From positions 25,017 through 89,016 of the forward strand of contig NZ_DJUR01000008.1 in the NCBI RefSeq assembly GCF_002440555.1: 64,000 nt of DNA, given 5' to 3'. This stretch comes from Aerococcus sp. UBA6277. GTDB lineage: Bacteria > Bacillota > Bacilli > Lactobacillales > Aerococcaceae. Numbering within the stretch: position 1 is the first letter of the stretch; every line of letters begins with the position of its first letter. The translations under genes were made by a program, and so were the position numbers. Positions 42,963-52,815 of the stretch are shown piece by piece. A model generated the notes under the pieces. It searched no databases, was not told where the DNA came from, and saw nothing but the letters and a program-made list of their open reading frames with translations.

Positions 42963-44162
42963 ATGACTTTAGAATTTAAGCCAAAAATGCGTGGCAATGT
43001 CCTTGTTAGTGTGAATCCGATGGGGTTGAAGCAAGAAGTAAACAATCAAATTCAATATGTTAAAGACCAAGGGACCTTTGAAGGACCAAAGAAAGTTTTG
43101 GTATTAGGGGGCTCATCTTCTTATGGATTGGCTAGCCGGATTAACCTAGCTTTTGGGGCGGGAGCAGATACGATTTCAGTTTCACATGGTGGGGGACCAC
43201 GATCTGAGAAAAACCTTGGTAAGCCAGGTTGGTATAACAATATCTTTTTCCGGCAAGCAGCGGAGGCTGAAGGGCTAATCGCCAAAAATATCATGGCAGA
43301 TGCCTTCTCTAGCGAAGCGAAGGACCAAGTGATTGACTTCATCAAGAATGAATTCGGTGGAAAAGTGGACTTTGTGGTTTATTCATTGGCTTCAGGACGC
43401 CGTACAGACCCAAATACCGGGGAAACTTACAATTCAGTAATCAAATCAATCGGCCAAGAAGTAGTGGGACCAAACGTCAACCTACAAAAGGAAACCTTCT
43501 ATGAACAAGTGCTTGAACCTGCAACTGAGCAAGAAATCGCAAATACTGTGAAAGTAATGGGCGGTGAGGACTGGCGGATGTGGATGAATGCCTTACAGGA
43601 AGCAGATGTGCTTGCTGAAGGTGTTGAGACAGTGGTTTATTCTTATTTAGGGGCTGAATTAAACGAGTCATACTACAATAAGGGAACTTTAGGCCGCGCT
43701 AAAGCGGACTGTGATAAGGCTGCCGCTTTAATCAATGAAGACTTAAAAGATATCAACGGAAAAGCGACTGTCGTTGTAGCAACAGCAGTGACGACGAAAG
43801 CATCATCAGTTATTCCATTCTTCCCAGTTTATTGTCTAGGGTTGTATAAAATAATGGAAGCACGCGGCCAACATGAAACGCCAATTATGCATATTGACCG
43901 AATTTTCCGTGACATGTTGTTTGGTGATAAGCCAGAGTATGATGAAGAGGGCCGTTTGCGTCCGGACTCATGGGAATTAGATCCAGAAGTACAAGCTGAA
44001 GCCAAGGTTTTAATTGAACAAATCAACCAAGATAACTTCAATACAGATTTCACAGCTTGGGATACCTTCATGAAAGAATTCTTGAATTTAAATGGCTTTG
44101 AAGTGGATGGTTATGAAGAAACACCAGTGACTTATGAAGAGTTAGTGAATTTAAAACCCTAA
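42963..44162 (+). CDS. fabV: Enoyl-ACP reductase FabV (trans-2-enoyl reductase family)
   Basis: 399 residues. Residues about 43-60 give the NAD(P)H site (VLVLGGSSSYGLASRI), followed by SVSHGGGPRSE, VVYSLASGRRTDP and the Tyr/Lys region YSYLGAELNESYYNKGTLGRAK. This single-chain SDR-like reductase catalyses the last step of fatty-acid elongation, or trans-2-enoyl-CoA reduction in the Ter branch. FabV is known for low triclosan sensitivity and is commonest in Gram-negatives; Lactobacillales usually rely on FabK or FabI. No other fab gene is adjacent. Confidence 0.92.
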   Translation: MTLEFKPKMRGNVLVSVNPMGLKQEVNNQIQYVKDQGTFEGPKKVLVLGGSSSYGLASRINLAFGAGADTISVSHGGGPRSEKNLGKPGWYNNIFFRQAAEAEGLIAKNIMADAFSSEAKDQVIDFIKNEFGGKVDFVVYSLASGRRTDPNTGETYNSVIKSIGQEVVGPNVNLQKETFYEQVLEPATEQEIANTVKVMGGEDWRMWMNALQEADVLAEGVETVVYSYLGAELNESYYNKGTLGRAKADCDKAAALINEDLKDINGKATVVVATAVTTKASSVIPFFPVYCLGLYKIMEARGQHETPIMHIDRIFRDMLFGDKPEYDEEGRLRPDSWELDPEVQAEAKVLIEQINQDNFNTDFTAWDTFMKEFLNLNGFEVDGYEETPVTYEELVNLKP

Positions 44163-44178
44163 ATAGCGATCATCATCA

Positions 44179-44218
44179 AGCACGGTAAGGAAGACGCGTT
44201 CGACTTATCGTGTTTTTT
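44179..44218 (+). terminator. Terminator after fabV
   Basis: CACGGTAAG pairs with CTTATCGTG, then six T. Confidence 0.85.
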
Positions 44219-44223
44219 GCTAT

Positions 44224-44254
44224 AAAAAGCTCAGAGGACTAAAATCCCCTGAGC
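44224..44254 (-). terminator. Terminator of the class I aldolase gene
   Basis: GCTCAG-GGA pairs with TCC-CTGAGC; the AAAAA at 44224-44228 is the T-tail on the minus strand. Confidence 0.85.
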
Positions 44255-44274
44255 ATGATGTATATTAAAATAGT

Positions 44275-45171
44275 TTATCTCTTGTTAACGGATGCGTCGT
44301 AAATGGTATCAATAGCACTGGCTAGTAAGTCATTGAATTCGTCATCTGCTTGGCTTGCTCGTAAATCGGATGCGAGGGCACGTGAGAATGACGCGATCAT
44401 GTCGTGGTTTTCAGCCAATAGTTCATTGGCTTCTTCACGGGTATAACCACCAGATAAGGCCACTACACGAACAACGTTAGGGTGACTGGCTAATTCACGG
44501 TAAGTATCTGGTACAGTAGGGATTGTCAGCTTCAACATGACTAAGTCATTTTCCCCTAATTGATCTAAGTGTAATCTGATTTCTTCAGCTAATAATTCTT
44601 CGATGGCTGCTTTGTCTTCAGCCTTGATATTCACTTCAGGTTCAATAATCGGTACTAAACCTGCATCAATAACTTGTTTAGCGACTTCAAACTGTTGGTC
44701 GACCACTTCTTTGATGCCTGCAGGATTAAATGCGAGAATATTAGACCGTTCCTTAGTACCGAAAATACCGCGGTCATTAGCACGTGCTAATAGGTCGTCA
44801 AGTTCTGGCATATCTTTCATTAATTGTACGCCATTGGCTTCTTCAGCAAGTCCTTTATCGATTTTAAGGAAGGGTACGATCCCTTTGTCAGCTAAGTATT
44901 CTGCGGTGTATTTACCGTCTACTTGGCGGTCCATGGTATTTTCAAATAAGATAGCAGCTAGAATTTTATCGCTAGTAAAAGCTGGACTGGTCATGATTCG
45001 CGTCCGCATTTCATGAACTTTCGCAAACATTTCGTCTTCATTGCTGTAGGTATCTTCGGCTACGCCATAGGCTAATAGGGCTTTTGGTGTTGAACCACCT
45101 GATTGGTCTAGGGCAGCGATAAATCCAGGGGCATTTGACATGCGTTCTAATTGTGCTTGATTAATTGACAT
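44275..45171 (-). CDS. fda: Fructose-bisphosphate aldolase, class I
   Basis: 298 residues, the Schiff-base (metal-independent) aldolase type found in staphylococci and some lactic bacteria. It has [17 protein letters not shown] near the start, IEPEV (176-180), and K214 in VMLKLTIPT as the probable Schiff-base lysine. Ribosome site AAGGAGGAA. Monocistronic and convergent with fabV. Whether a class II enzyme also exists cannot be seen here. Confidence 0.93.
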   Translation of the reverse strand: MSINQAQLERMSNAPGFIAALDQSGGSTPKALLAYGVAEDTYSNEDEMFAKVHEMRTRIMTSPAFTSDKILAAILFENTMDRQVDGKYTAEYLADKGIVPFLKIDKGLAEEANGVQLMKDMPELDDLLARANDRGIFGTKERSNILAFNPAGIKEVVDQQFEVAKQVIDAGLVPIIEPEVNIKAEDKAAIEELLAEEIRLHLDQLGENDLVMLKLTIPTVPDTYRELASHPNVVRVVALSGGYTREEANELLAENHDMIASFSRALASDLRASQADDEFNDLLASAIDTIYDASVNKR

Positions 45172-45364
45172 ATTGAAAATTCCTCCTTAAAAATTAGCGG
45201 TGGTATCATTTCGTCACTTATTATTATGAACCTAATATTTTAAAAATACAAAGAAAGACACTTGAAAAGAAGGATAGGCAACCTATTTCTGGTAAGTTTT
45301 GGGGTTTTAGTGGTAAACTTATTTAAGAAAATTACCATTAAACTAGGAAAGAAGGATATGCCGG

Positions 45365-47176
45365 ATGACAACAGAGAATACATTCCCAACCCGCGACCAA
45401 GTAGATGTAGCAACCACTTGGGACCTCAGCCAAATTTTTGAAGATGAAGCAACTTTTGAAGCGAAATTAGCTGAATTTAAAGATCTAGGAAAAGCTTTCA
45501 AGGAAAAATATGAAGGTAAATTAAGTGACGCGAGCGATATTGCTAATGCAGTTTTAGCGGCATCTGACGTGCAAGTTTTAGGGTCACAATTGATGCACTA
45601 TACCTTTTTAGCGGTTGAAGCCGACCGTACAAATTCACAAGTAGCATTGAAATTACATAAGGTATCGGCAGCGAGCAAAAATGTTCAAGAAGCGATGCTA
45701 TTTTTCCAAAATGCATTGCTAGAAAAATCAGCAACTGAACTGGAAAAAGTAAAGGCCATTGCTCCAGAAACAGCAGATTATATTGCTGAAGTTGAACGTC
45801 AACAAGCGATATATCTGGGTGCTAAAGTGGAAGATGTACTATTCCAATTCGAACAAGCACATGATCAAAATTATGAAGTGTATAACAACGCTAAATTAGC
45901 CGATTTGACTTTTCCTGATTTTGAAGTAGATGGTACTACTTACCCTTTAAGCTTTGTTTTATATGAAGATAAATATATGTTTGAAGAGGATACAGCCGTT
46001 CGTCGGGCAGCCTTTGATGCTTTCTCAAAAGAATTGGCAAAATACCAAAATACCTTTGCAACAACTTATTATGGCCACGTCTTGCAGGAAAAAGCTCAAG
46101 CTAACATCCGTGGCTATGAATCAGTGATTGACTACCTACTCTTCAGCCAAGACGTGGACCGAGAACTATATGACCGTCAAATTGATGTGATTATGGAGAA
46201 ATTAGCGCCCGTTATGCGTAAATATATCAACCACGTTAAAGAAGTACGCGGCTTAGATAAAATGACTTACGCTGACTTAAAAATTAGTTTAGATCCAACT
46301 TTTTCAAAACCCGTTTCTTTTGAAGAATCAGAAACCTACGTTAAAGAAGCCACAGCTATTATGGGTGAGGACTACTTTAACGAAATCGCACCAGCCTTCA
46401 CCGACCGATGGGTAGATTACGCCCAAAATATTGGTAAATCAACTGGTGGATTTGCAACCATCGCTGCCGGTGTTCATCCATATATCTTAATGAGCTGGAC
46501 AGAACAATTGTCTGATGTCTATACCTTGATTCATGAATTGGGTCATGCAGGGCAAATGAGCCGAGCTGAAGCCAATAACTTGTTTATTTCAAGTGAACCC
46601 AGCTTGTATGTGATTGAAGCGCCGTCAACTTTCAATGAGTTACTATTAACTGGCTATTTACAAGCCAATGGTGAAGACGACCGTACCCAACGCTTTGCCT
46701 TAGCCAATATGCTAACCAACACATATTTCCATAACTTCATTACACACTTGTTAGAAGCGGCCTATCAACGTGAAGTTTACCGACTAATTGACAAGGGTGA
46801 AGCCTTCACAGCCGAAACCCTTTCTGACTTGAAAAAAGGGGTATTAGAAGCTTTCTGGGGTGATGCTGTAGAGATTAATCCGGGTGCTGAATTAACTTGG
46901 ATGCGTCAACCACATTACTACATGGGCTTATATTCTTATACTTATTCAGCAGGCTTAACGATTGCTACACAAGCCTACTTGAATATCCGTTCAGGTGAAG
47001 ATGATCAAGCCATTGAAAAATGGATCAACTTCTTGAAATTGGGGCGGATTAACCCGGTTGAAGCTGCAAAAGTAGCAGGAGTGGATATTACAAGTGGTGA
47101 ACCATTAGAAAATACCATAGCCTTCTTAAACGACACAGTTGACGCTATTATTGACTATTCAACGAAACTGGCTTGA
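45365..47176 (+). CDS. pepF: Oligoendopeptidase F (M3B metallopeptidase)
   Basis: 603 residues. The zinc motif HELGH is at 390-394 (TLIHELGHAGQ), followed by the third ligand region SEPSLYVIEAPSTFNE. A cytosolic enzyme that trims peptides of about 7-17 residues. Start at 45365 with AGAAGGA upstream. Full length for the PepF group, no signal peptide. Confidence 0.95.
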   Translation: MTTENTFPTRDQVDVATTWDLSQIFEDEATFEAKLAEFKDLGKAFKEKYEGKLSDASDIANAVLAASDVQVLGSQLMHYTFLAVEADRTNSQVALKLHKVSAASKNVQEAMLFFQNALLEKSATELEKVKAIAPETADYIAEVERQQAIYLGAKVEDVLFQFEQAHDQNYEVYNNAKLADLTFPDFEVDGTTYPLSFVLYEDKYMFEEDTAVRRAAFDAFSKELAKYQNTFATTYYGHVLQEKAQANIRGYESVIDYLLFSQDVDRELYDRQIDVIMEKLAPVMRKYINHVKEVRGLDKMTYADLKISLDPTFSKPVSFEESETYVKEATAIMGEDYFNEIAPAFTDRWVDYAQNIGKSTGGFATIAAGVHPYILMSWTEQLSDVYTLIHELGHAGQMSRAEANNLFISSEPSLYVIEAPSTFNELLLTGYLQANGEDDRTQRFALANMLTNTYFHNFITHLLEAAYQREVYRLIDKGEAFTAETLSDLKKGVLEAFWGDAVEINPGAELTWMRQPHYYMGLYSYTYSAGLTIATQAYLNIRSGEDDQAIEKWINFLKLGRINPVEAAKVAGVDITSGEPLENTIAFLNDTVDAIIDYSTKLA

Positions 47177-47226
47177 TGAAGACTAGGGATTGCCACAAAT
47201 AGATGGAGAGAAAGTTTGGTGAATAG

Positions 47227-47391
47227 ATGATTTGGGTATTTTTCGTAGCAGCTCTTTTGCTACTGATTACCAGTAATTATATGTACAAAAAAGAGCAGAA
47301 GCGTATCTACATCGTCTTCGGTGTCCTCGCGGTTGTGCTATTAATCTTCTTTATGGCTTTCTTTGTACTATACAATATGCAAGGGGCTTAA
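47227..47391 (+). CDS. Small two-helix membrane protein
   Basis: 54 residues read directly: MIWVFFVAALLLLITSNYMY, a basic stretch KKEQKRIY, then a second hydrophobic helix ending YNMQGA. A hairpin membrane protein with a positive inner loop. The ribosome site is weak (GGTGA close to the ATG, GGAGAG further up). It lies 50 bases after pepF and before a strong terminator, so it is probably co-transcribed with pepF. Function unknown. Confidence 0.6.
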   Translation: MIWVFFVAALLLLITSNYMYKKEQKRIYIVFGVLAVVLLIFFMAFFVLYNMQGA

Positions 47392-47409
47392 ATATTGAAT
47401 TGCTATCTA

Positions 47410-47442
47410 AGTAGAATCCTATTTTTTGGATTCTACTTTTTT
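47410..47442 (+). terminator. Terminator after the pepF region
   Basis: AGTAGAATCC (47410-47419) pairs with GGATTCTACT (47428-47437), then six T. Confidence 0.92.
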
Positions 47443-47444
47443 AT

Positions 47445-47684
47445 TTATAACGAAAATCCGTAGGCTTTTGCTTTCTCTAACATTGCCTTAAAATCCGTGG
47501 GACCGTTCTCATCCAAGGTGTGAGAACTTGGCTGACCATTCAGACTGTAAGGGGTTACCCCGAACATTCTGATATATGTCAGCATGAGAATATTTAAGCC
47601 CTTAATAGGCGAGGGCTGCAACAAAGTAAAGCTCAAAGGCTTAACTTTAACTTCTCCGATTGATTGAAGTGATTGCTGATACAA
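47445..47684 (-). pseudogene. Short orphan frame, probably a gene remnant
   Basis: A 79-codon open frame ending KAMLEKAKAYGFSL with protein-like composition. It starts at TTG without any ribosome site and sits between two convergent terminators. It looks like the C-terminal piece of a lost gene; the family is not recognised. Confidence 0.35.
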
Positions 47685-47698
47685 GAATAAAGATATTG

Positions 47699-47733
47699 AA
47701 AAAGAGGTTGGCGTGGGGAGCCAACCTCTTTTG
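47699..47733 (-). terminator. Terminator of the MesD/YxjG-like gene
   Basis: AAAGAGGTTGGC pairs with GCCAACCTCTTT, with T-runs on both strands (bidirectional). Confidence 0.88.
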
Positions 47734-47759
47734 AAGGATGATAGTTTTTTGATTAGGGA

Positions 47760-48938
47760 TTATTCACCAAAGTATTTGAATGCGATTGCTTGTCCTTGTT
47801 TGATTTTGTCCCATTGGTTTTCGTGGGTTAATTCGTTACCACCGTCACATGAGGCAAAGCCACATTGGTGGGATAGGTATAATCGATCTTTTGATACATA
47901 TTTGCTAGCTTCTTCTAAGCCGTTTAGGGCGCGTTCTTCATCGTCTAAGTCAGCTGTTTTTGATGATAGTAAACCTAATACAACTTCTACTTGGTCGTTG
48001 TCTTTAAAAGCTTCTAATGCGTCGATTGAACCAGCACGCTCGTCGTCCCACTCTAAGTAGAAACGGTCGTAACGTTGGTTTTTCAAGAAATAATGAGCAA
48101 TTTTCTCATACGAACCGTCAGCTATGTGTCTAGAAGCGTAGTTACCACGACAGTTGTGGGTATATACTTTTAAACCTAATTCATGACCGTAATCAATAAT
48201 TGCATTGTTAATAGCTACATAAGCTTCTGCACTGGCTTTAGCTGCCTCGGCGTCCCAAGTACCATCTTCATTTCTAAATGGTGAATTTGATGCATCCTCT
48301 GCATGGATAGTCCATAAACAGTCATCTAATTGGAGGACTTTACCGCCTTCTTGTACATATTCATCTAAGAATTCTTTGTAGGCCTTGATTAAACCTTCTC
48401 GTAATTCAGCTTGTGATTTGTATACCTCGTTGTATGTTTGTAGGTTTAAACCTAAATCAACATACATATGACCTGGTGAAGGGATACAAACTTTCACATC
48501 AGCATCTGAGTCATTTAAGGCTACTAAACGCTTGTAGTGGTCAATGAAAGGATGGTTTTTACCTGATAGTGGTTTGAAGATTTCAATCCCGATGTCTTTA
48601 CGTGTTTCAAATGGGGTTTCGTTGTCATGGTCAACAAAGATATACCCTTGGTCAGCAATGAAACGACGTACGCCGTCAAAGCCCCAAACGAAGTCTAGAT
48701 GCCATAATGATTTAGAGTATTCGCCATCTGTAATTTCTGGGAAGTCTAACTCGATTTCTTTTTTTACGATATCAGCAACTGCTTCGTCTTCTACTTTTTC
48801 GTAGTTGTCGAAATCTTGGTAGAATGGATATTGGATATCGTCGCGTTCCTCGATTTGTCGTTTGTAGGCTAATAAGTCTTCTGGACGTAAGAATGAACCA
48901 ACTGTAAGGAATCGTTTTGAAGTTTGTGTTTGTGTCAT
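47760..48938 (-). CDS. MetE C-terminal-like cobalamin-independent methionine synthase (YxjG/YxjH, MesD type)
   Basis: 392 residues, the catalytic barrel only, without the MetE N-terminal half. Zinc ligands of the MetE superfamily are visible: H261 and C263 (YTHNCRGN), E296 (YLEWDDE) and C359 (SHQCGF). Such core enzymes methylate homocysteine, in some bacteria from a donor other than methyl-THF-polyglutamate. A full MetE and MetF lie 1.7 kb away. It is divergent from a truncated LysR copy and has its own TTGTAA/TATACT promoter flanked by a MET-box-like palindrome. Confidence 0.85.
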   Translation of the reverse strand: MTQTQTSKRFLTVGSFLRPEDLLAYKRQIEERDDIQYPFYQDFDNYEKVEDEAVADIVKKEIELDFPEITDGEYSKSLWHLDFVWGFDGVRRFIADQGYIFVDHDNETPFETRKDIGIEIFKPLSGKNHPFIDHYKRLVALNDSDADVKVCIPSPGHMYVDLGLNLQTYNEVYKSQAELREGLIKAYKEFLDEYVQEGGKVLQLDDCLWTIHAEDASNSPFRNEDGTWDAEAAKASAEAYVAINNAIIDYGHELGLKVYTHNCRGNYASRHIADGSYEKIAHYFLKNQRYDRFYLEWDDERAGSIDALEAFKDNDQVEVVLGLLSSKTADLDDEERALNGLEEASKYVSKDRLYLSHQCGFASCDGGNELTHENQWDKIKQGQAIAFKYFGE

Positions 48939-48982
48939 AATAATGTTCTCCTTTTTCGATAAATATTTTTGAACTTGTTATG

Positions 48983-49011
48983 AGTATATGGGTCTGGCAT
49001 AATAATTACAA
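48983..49011 (-). promoter_or_regulatory. Promoter of the MesD/YxjG-like gene
   Basis: Minus strand TTGTAA (49011-49006), 17-base spacer, TATACT (48988-48983), 45 bases before the start codon. Confidence 0.75.
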
Positions 49012-49033
49012 ATAACTATTATATGTCGGTTTT

Positions 49034-49050
49034 CATAGCTTGAAACTATG
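49034..49050. promoter_or_regulatory. MET-box-like palindrome (copy 1)
   Basis: CATAGCTTGAAACTATG agrees with the streptococcal MtaR/MetR MET-box consensus TATAGTTTSAAACTATA at 14 of 17 positions. It lies 23 bases upstream of the leftward -35 box and just before the LysR ribosome site, as expected for a LysR-type autoregulator and activator. Confidence 0.7.
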
Positions 49051-49065
49051 GTAAGGAGTGAGCGT

Positions 49066-49518
49066 ATGCGGATTGAAGATTTGCAGTATTTTATGAAGGT
49101 TGTTGAAGTGGGGAATATGACGCAGGCGGCCAAGGATTTGTTTATTGCCCAGCCGTCTTTGTCGAAGGCCATGGCCAATTTGGAGTCTGAGATGGGGGTA
49201 ACCTTGTTTCAGCGGACGGCTAAGGGGACGATTCTGACGGTGCAGGGGGAGGAATTTCTCCAGTATGCACGGCAAGTCTTGGAGCAGATTGACTTGATGA
49301 ACCACCGCTACAAAGAAGGCATTACGGCCAATCGAATATTCTCCATTTCCGCTCAACATTATGCCCTTGTAGTAGATGCCTTCGTAAAGCTTCTTAGCGA
49401 AATGGACGCTGATCAATATGAAGCAACCCTAAAAGAAGAGTGGACATTCGAAGTCTTGGACGACGTAGCCAATTTGAAATCAGAAATTGGTGTTATCTAT
49501 GCTTCTCAATTACTCTAA
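49066..49518 (+). pseudogene. LysR-family regulator, truncated copy
   Basis: 150 codons from ATG at 49066 after AAGGAG. The winged-helix domain (residues 1-60, MTQAAKDLFIAQPSLSKAM) is complete and nearly identical to the intact copy at 53300, but the effector domain is lost: homology ends near 49500, where IS-derived sequence begins. A DNA-binding fragment could still be made and could interfere with the full regulator. Confidence 0.85.
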
Positions 49519-49627
49519 GAACAGTTGCGACTCTTTCATCTAACGTATGCTTAGTCCCTCTTTTAGACATAAAAATGCCCCCTTTACAGTAGTAGAGAAC
49601 TTTTATTATTTCTCTGTCTACTATATT
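49508..49627 (-). mobile_element. IS3-family insertion sequence remnant (orfA start and left end)
   Basis: On the minus strand from 49570: MSKRGTKHTLDERVATVLRV, with ribosome site AAAGGGGG. This is the N-terminus of an IS3/IS150-type orfA (helix-turn-helix). It stops after about 21 codons at the LysR junction. The sequence beyond the ATG, to about 49627 (TAGTAGACAGAGAA reading on the minus strand), would be the IS terminus. The rest of the element is missing. Confidence 0.7.
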
Positions 49628-49677
49628 GGGAGCATAGCAAATCACGCTGGAGGCTGTTGCTTTATATAATTTGCTCT

Positions 49678-50559
49678 TTATACGCCTAAGAGTTCCGTAG
49701 TTTGAAACAATGATTTTGTTGCTTGATGAATTTGCCGAGCGGTATCGGATTGATTCATGGTATATAAATGAATGCCATCCACGCCTTGTGTGACTAAGTC
49801 GACAATTTGATCAATGGCGTAGGCAAGCCCCGCTTCACGCAATGCAACAGGATTGTGTTCATATTTTTCTAAAATTGCTAAAAATTTCTTCGGCAGTTGA
49901 GAAGAGCTGACTTTAATTAGACGTAAAGCCTGTTTACGATTTACGATAGGCATGATCCCAGCCAAAATGGGGGCATCAATCCCTGCCAGTGAGCATCCTT
50001 CTTTGAACTGATAAAATTGTTCATTGTCAAAGAAAAGCTGTGTAATCAACTGACTGCAGCCAGCTTCTACTTTTTTCCTTAGATGCTTGATATCAGAAAT
50101 CCGGTTGTCTGAATCTGGATGAATTTCAGGGTAGCAAACACCTGAAATGTCAAAGTAGGGTGCTTGTTCCTGAATAAAAGTAACCAAATCACTCGCATAA
50201 GAAAAATCTCTTTTAGGTGGAATTCCTTCAACAATATCGCCTCTAAGAGCTAAAACATGCCGGATTCCTAGTTTTTCAAGCTGTCCAAGGATGGTAGATA
50301 CTTGTTGCTTGGATAAATAAGCTGCCGGTAAGTGTGCAATGGTAGGAATTCTCAATGTGTTTGTTACATAATCAGCAATTTTGACGGTTGTTTCTTCAAT
50401 ATTAGCTTTGTTATTACTGCAAGTTACGCTAATAAAATTCGGCTGTAAATCCTGTAGCTCATTCAAGGTCTGAATCAATTTTTTTGTACCAACTTGGGTA
50501 TTCGCTGGAAAAACTTCAAAAGATAGGGAAGTGCCATTTCCTCTTTGAAAATCGGTCAT
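49678..50559 (-). CDS. metF: Methylenetetrahydrofolate reductase
   Basis: 293 residues. FAD-dependent enzyme that supplies 5-methyl-THF to methionine synthase. Family features: LSFEVFPANT near the start, SVTCSNN, HVLALRGDIVEG, and a QLFFDNEQFY segment. It lies 3 bases after metE with the ribosome site AAGGAG in the metE end; the pair forms one minus-strand operon. It begins MTDFQRGNGTSLSFEV. Confidence 0.93.
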   Translation of the reverse strand: MTDFQRGNGTSLSFEVFPANTQVGTKKLIQTLNELQDLQPNFISVTCSNNKANIEETTVKIADYVTNTLRIPTIAHLPAAYLSKQQVSTILGQLEKLGIRHVLALRGDIVEGIPPKRDFSYASDLVTFIQEQAPYFDISGVCYPEIHPDSDNRISDIKHLRKKVEAGCSQLITQLFFDNEQFYQFKEGCSLAGIDAPILAGIMPIVNRKQALRLIKVSSSQLPKKFLAILEKYEHNPVALREAGLAYAIDQIVDLVTQGVDGIHLYTMNQSDTARQIHQATKSLFQTTELLGV

Positions 50560-50562
50560 TGC

Positions 50563-52815
50563 CTACAGCTCCTTTCGAATCGTCTTCACTGCTTGCGTCA
50601 TGTTTTCCAGGCTCGCTTTTGTTTCACGTTCCCCACGAGTCTTCAAACCACAATCCGGATTAATCCAAACTTTCTCTTTTGGAACCTTTGCTAAAATTGC
50701 TCGAATGGTTTCGGTAATTTCTTCCACTGAAGGAATTCGTGGTGAGTGGATATCATAAACACCGGGGCCAACTTGAATTTTAAAGTTTTGTTTTTGTAAT
50801 TCATCTAAAATTTCCAAATTAGAACGAGACGCTTCAAAGGAAATGACATCCGCATCCATATTCTCAATCGCAGGGATAATATCGGTAAACTCGCTATAGC
50901 ACATATGGGTGTGGATTTGCGTTTGGGGTTTCACTTTGCTGTGAACCAATCGAAAGGCAGGGATTGCCCAATCCAAATATTCTGAATTCCAATCACTTCT
51001 TCTTAATGGCAACTTTTCCCTCAAAGCAGCTTCATCGATTTGAATCACGCGAATACCGTTTGCTTCTAAGTCCAATACTTCTTCCTGAATCGCCAGAGCA
51101 ATTTGTAAAGTAGATTCACGCAATGAAAGATCCTCTCGAGGGAATGACCAATTTAAAATGGTCACCGGACCCGTTAACATTCCTTTTACGATTTTATCTG
51201 TTTGTGACTGCGCATAAGCAGACCATTCCACCGTAATCGGTGCTGCTCTTGAAACATCTCCCCATATGATAGGCGGTTTCACACCACGAGTGCCGTAAGA
51301 TTGTACCCAGCCATTTTTACTAAATAGATAACCTTCCAAGTTTTGTCCGAAATATTCGACCATGTCGTTTCGCTCAAATTCACCGTGAACCAAAACATCT
51401 AACCCAATTTCTTCCTGCCAAGCTAACCAATCATTCGTTCGGTTTGCGATAAATTCTTTATAGTAATCTTGACTGATTTCTTTTCGTTTGAAAAGAGCAC
51501 GCGTCTTTTTGACATCTTTCGTTTGTGGGAAAGAACCAATCGTTGTAGTCGGTAGTAACGGAAAATTAAAAATGTCCTTTTGCAAAGCTTCTCTTTTTGA
51601 AAAATCTGGTTTCCTTGTAAAGGTATCTTGGGACAATTGATTGATTTTTTCCCCTAGAGCAGTATTTACCGCAATTCTTTCTGATGCAAACAAGTCTTTA
51701 TTTTCAGCCAGAGCAGCGCTGCTTTCTCCATCAAGAATTTCTTTTAATTCAACGAGCTCCTGTAACTTTTCTTTAGCAAAAGAGAAATGCCGCTTGATTT
51801 CTTCAGGAAAACTTTCCTTTTCTACTGTGAATGGTACGTGGAGCAAGGAGCAAGAAGTAGACAGGACATAATTTTTCACCCTCAAACTCTCTAATAGGGC
51901 CAAGCTTTTCGAATAGTCATTTCGCCAAATGTTTTTTCCGTTAACGACTCCTGCATACAGAAATTTGTCTTCTGGAAAGGCAGTTTGAACCAACTCGATA
52001 TTTTTAGTACCTTCCACAAAGTCCAAGCCGATTCCTTCTACTGCTAAGGCAGTCAATTCATGATACACGTCACGTACATCACCAAAGTAAGTTTGAATGA
52101 GGATTTTCAAGCCAGCTTTATCTGTAAGCAAGGAATCATAAAGATCTACAAATAATTTCTTTTCCGCTTCATCAACATCTTTTACCAAAGCAGGTTCATC
52201 TAATTGAATCCATTCTGCACCGATTTCATTCAATTTGTGAAACACTTCTTGGTATCCTTTCACCAAGTCAGCGACAAAGTCACGAGCAGCTAATCCATCT
52301 TCAAACTCGCTTAGTTGAAGCAAAGTAAAAGGCCCAACTAAAACAGGGCGGCTATCAATTCCCAAATCCTTGGCTTCTAAGAACTCATCAAAAATTTTGC
52401 TCGTACTAATTTGAATAGCGGTGTCTTTTTCAAATTTTGGTACGAGATAATGATAATTCGTATTGAACCATTTTTTCATCGGGAGAGCTTTAATATCGCC
52501 TTTTTCTCCTTGGTAACCATGTGCTAAAGTAAAATACTTATCTAGGGAAGATAAGTCACTTTTTTCGACTTCTTTTGGAAGAATATTGAATAGAAATGCA
52601 GTATCCAAGGTCTGATCGTAAAAGGAAAAGTCATTACTTGGAATAGAATCAATTCCTGCTTTTTTTAATAGTGTAAAATGCTTGCGCCGGATTTCTTTTC
52701 CAATTCGGAATAATTCTTCTTCATTGATTTCGTTTCGGAAATACTTCTCCGTCGCAAATTTTAATTCACGGTTTTCGCCCAACCTGGGGAAACCAATAAT
52801 GGATGTTTGAGTCAT
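50563..52815 (-). CDS. metE: Cobalamin-independent methionine synthase MetE
   Basis: 750 residues from ATG at 52815 ([20 protein letters not shown]) after AAAGGAGG; the reading from 52854 would run through this ribosome site. Transfers methyl from 5-methyl-THF-triglutamate to homocysteine. Both halves are present, with [17 protein letters not shown] at the start of the C-terminal barrel and zinc ligands in THMCYSEF and NPDCGLKTR. Leader of about 400 bases; no S-box or T-box was found in it. Confidence 0.96.
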   Translation of the reverse strand: MTQTSIIGFPRLGENRELKFATEKYFRNEINEEELFRIGKEIRRKHFTLLKKAGIDSIPSNDFSFYDQTLDTAFLFNILPKEVEKSDLSSLDKYFTLAHGYQGEKGDIKALPMKKWFNTNYHYLVPKFEKDTAIQISTSKIFDEFLEAKDLGIDSRPVLVGPFTLLQLSEFEDGLAARDFVADLVKGYQEVFHKLNEIGAEWIQLDEPALVKDVDEAEKKLFVDLYDSLLTDKAGLKILIQTYFGDVRDVYHELTALAVEGIGLDFVEGTKNIELVQTAFPEDKFLYAGVVNGKNIWRNDYSKSLALLESLRVKNYVLSTSCSLLHVPFTVEKESFPEEIKRHFSFAKEKLQELVELKEILDGESSAALAENKDLFASERIAVNTALGEKINQLSQDTFTRKPDFSKREALQKDIFNFPLLPTTTIGSFPQTKDVKKTRALFKRKEISQDYYKEFIANRTNDWLAWQEEIGLDVLVHGEFERNDMVEYFGQNLEGYLFSKNGWVQSYGTRGVKPPIIWGDVSRAAPITVEWSAYAQSQTDKIVKGMLTGPVTILNWSFPREDLSLRESTLQIALAIQEEVLDLEANGIRVIQIDEAALREKLPLRRSDWNSEYLDWAIPAFRLVHSKVKPQTQIHTHMCYSEFTDIIPAIENMDADVISFEASRSNLEILDELQKQNFKIQVGPGVYDIHSPRIPSVEEITETIRAILAKVPKEKVWINPDCGLKTRGERETKASLENMTQAVKTIRKEL

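Larger units (their letters stand above)
48971..49505. repeat. Duplicated LysR promoter/gene segment, copy 1
   Basis: Matches 53204-53738. From the start to about 49310 the copies differ at only about ten positions; the rest is much less alike (roughly three quarters identical). Includes the leftward promoter, MET-box-like site and the first 145 or so codons of the regulator. Confidence 0.9.

Noticed and set aside
47445..47684. Treating the 79-codon frame as a functional gene
   Set aside because: TTG start with no ribosome site and enclosed by two terminators; kept only as a probable remnant.
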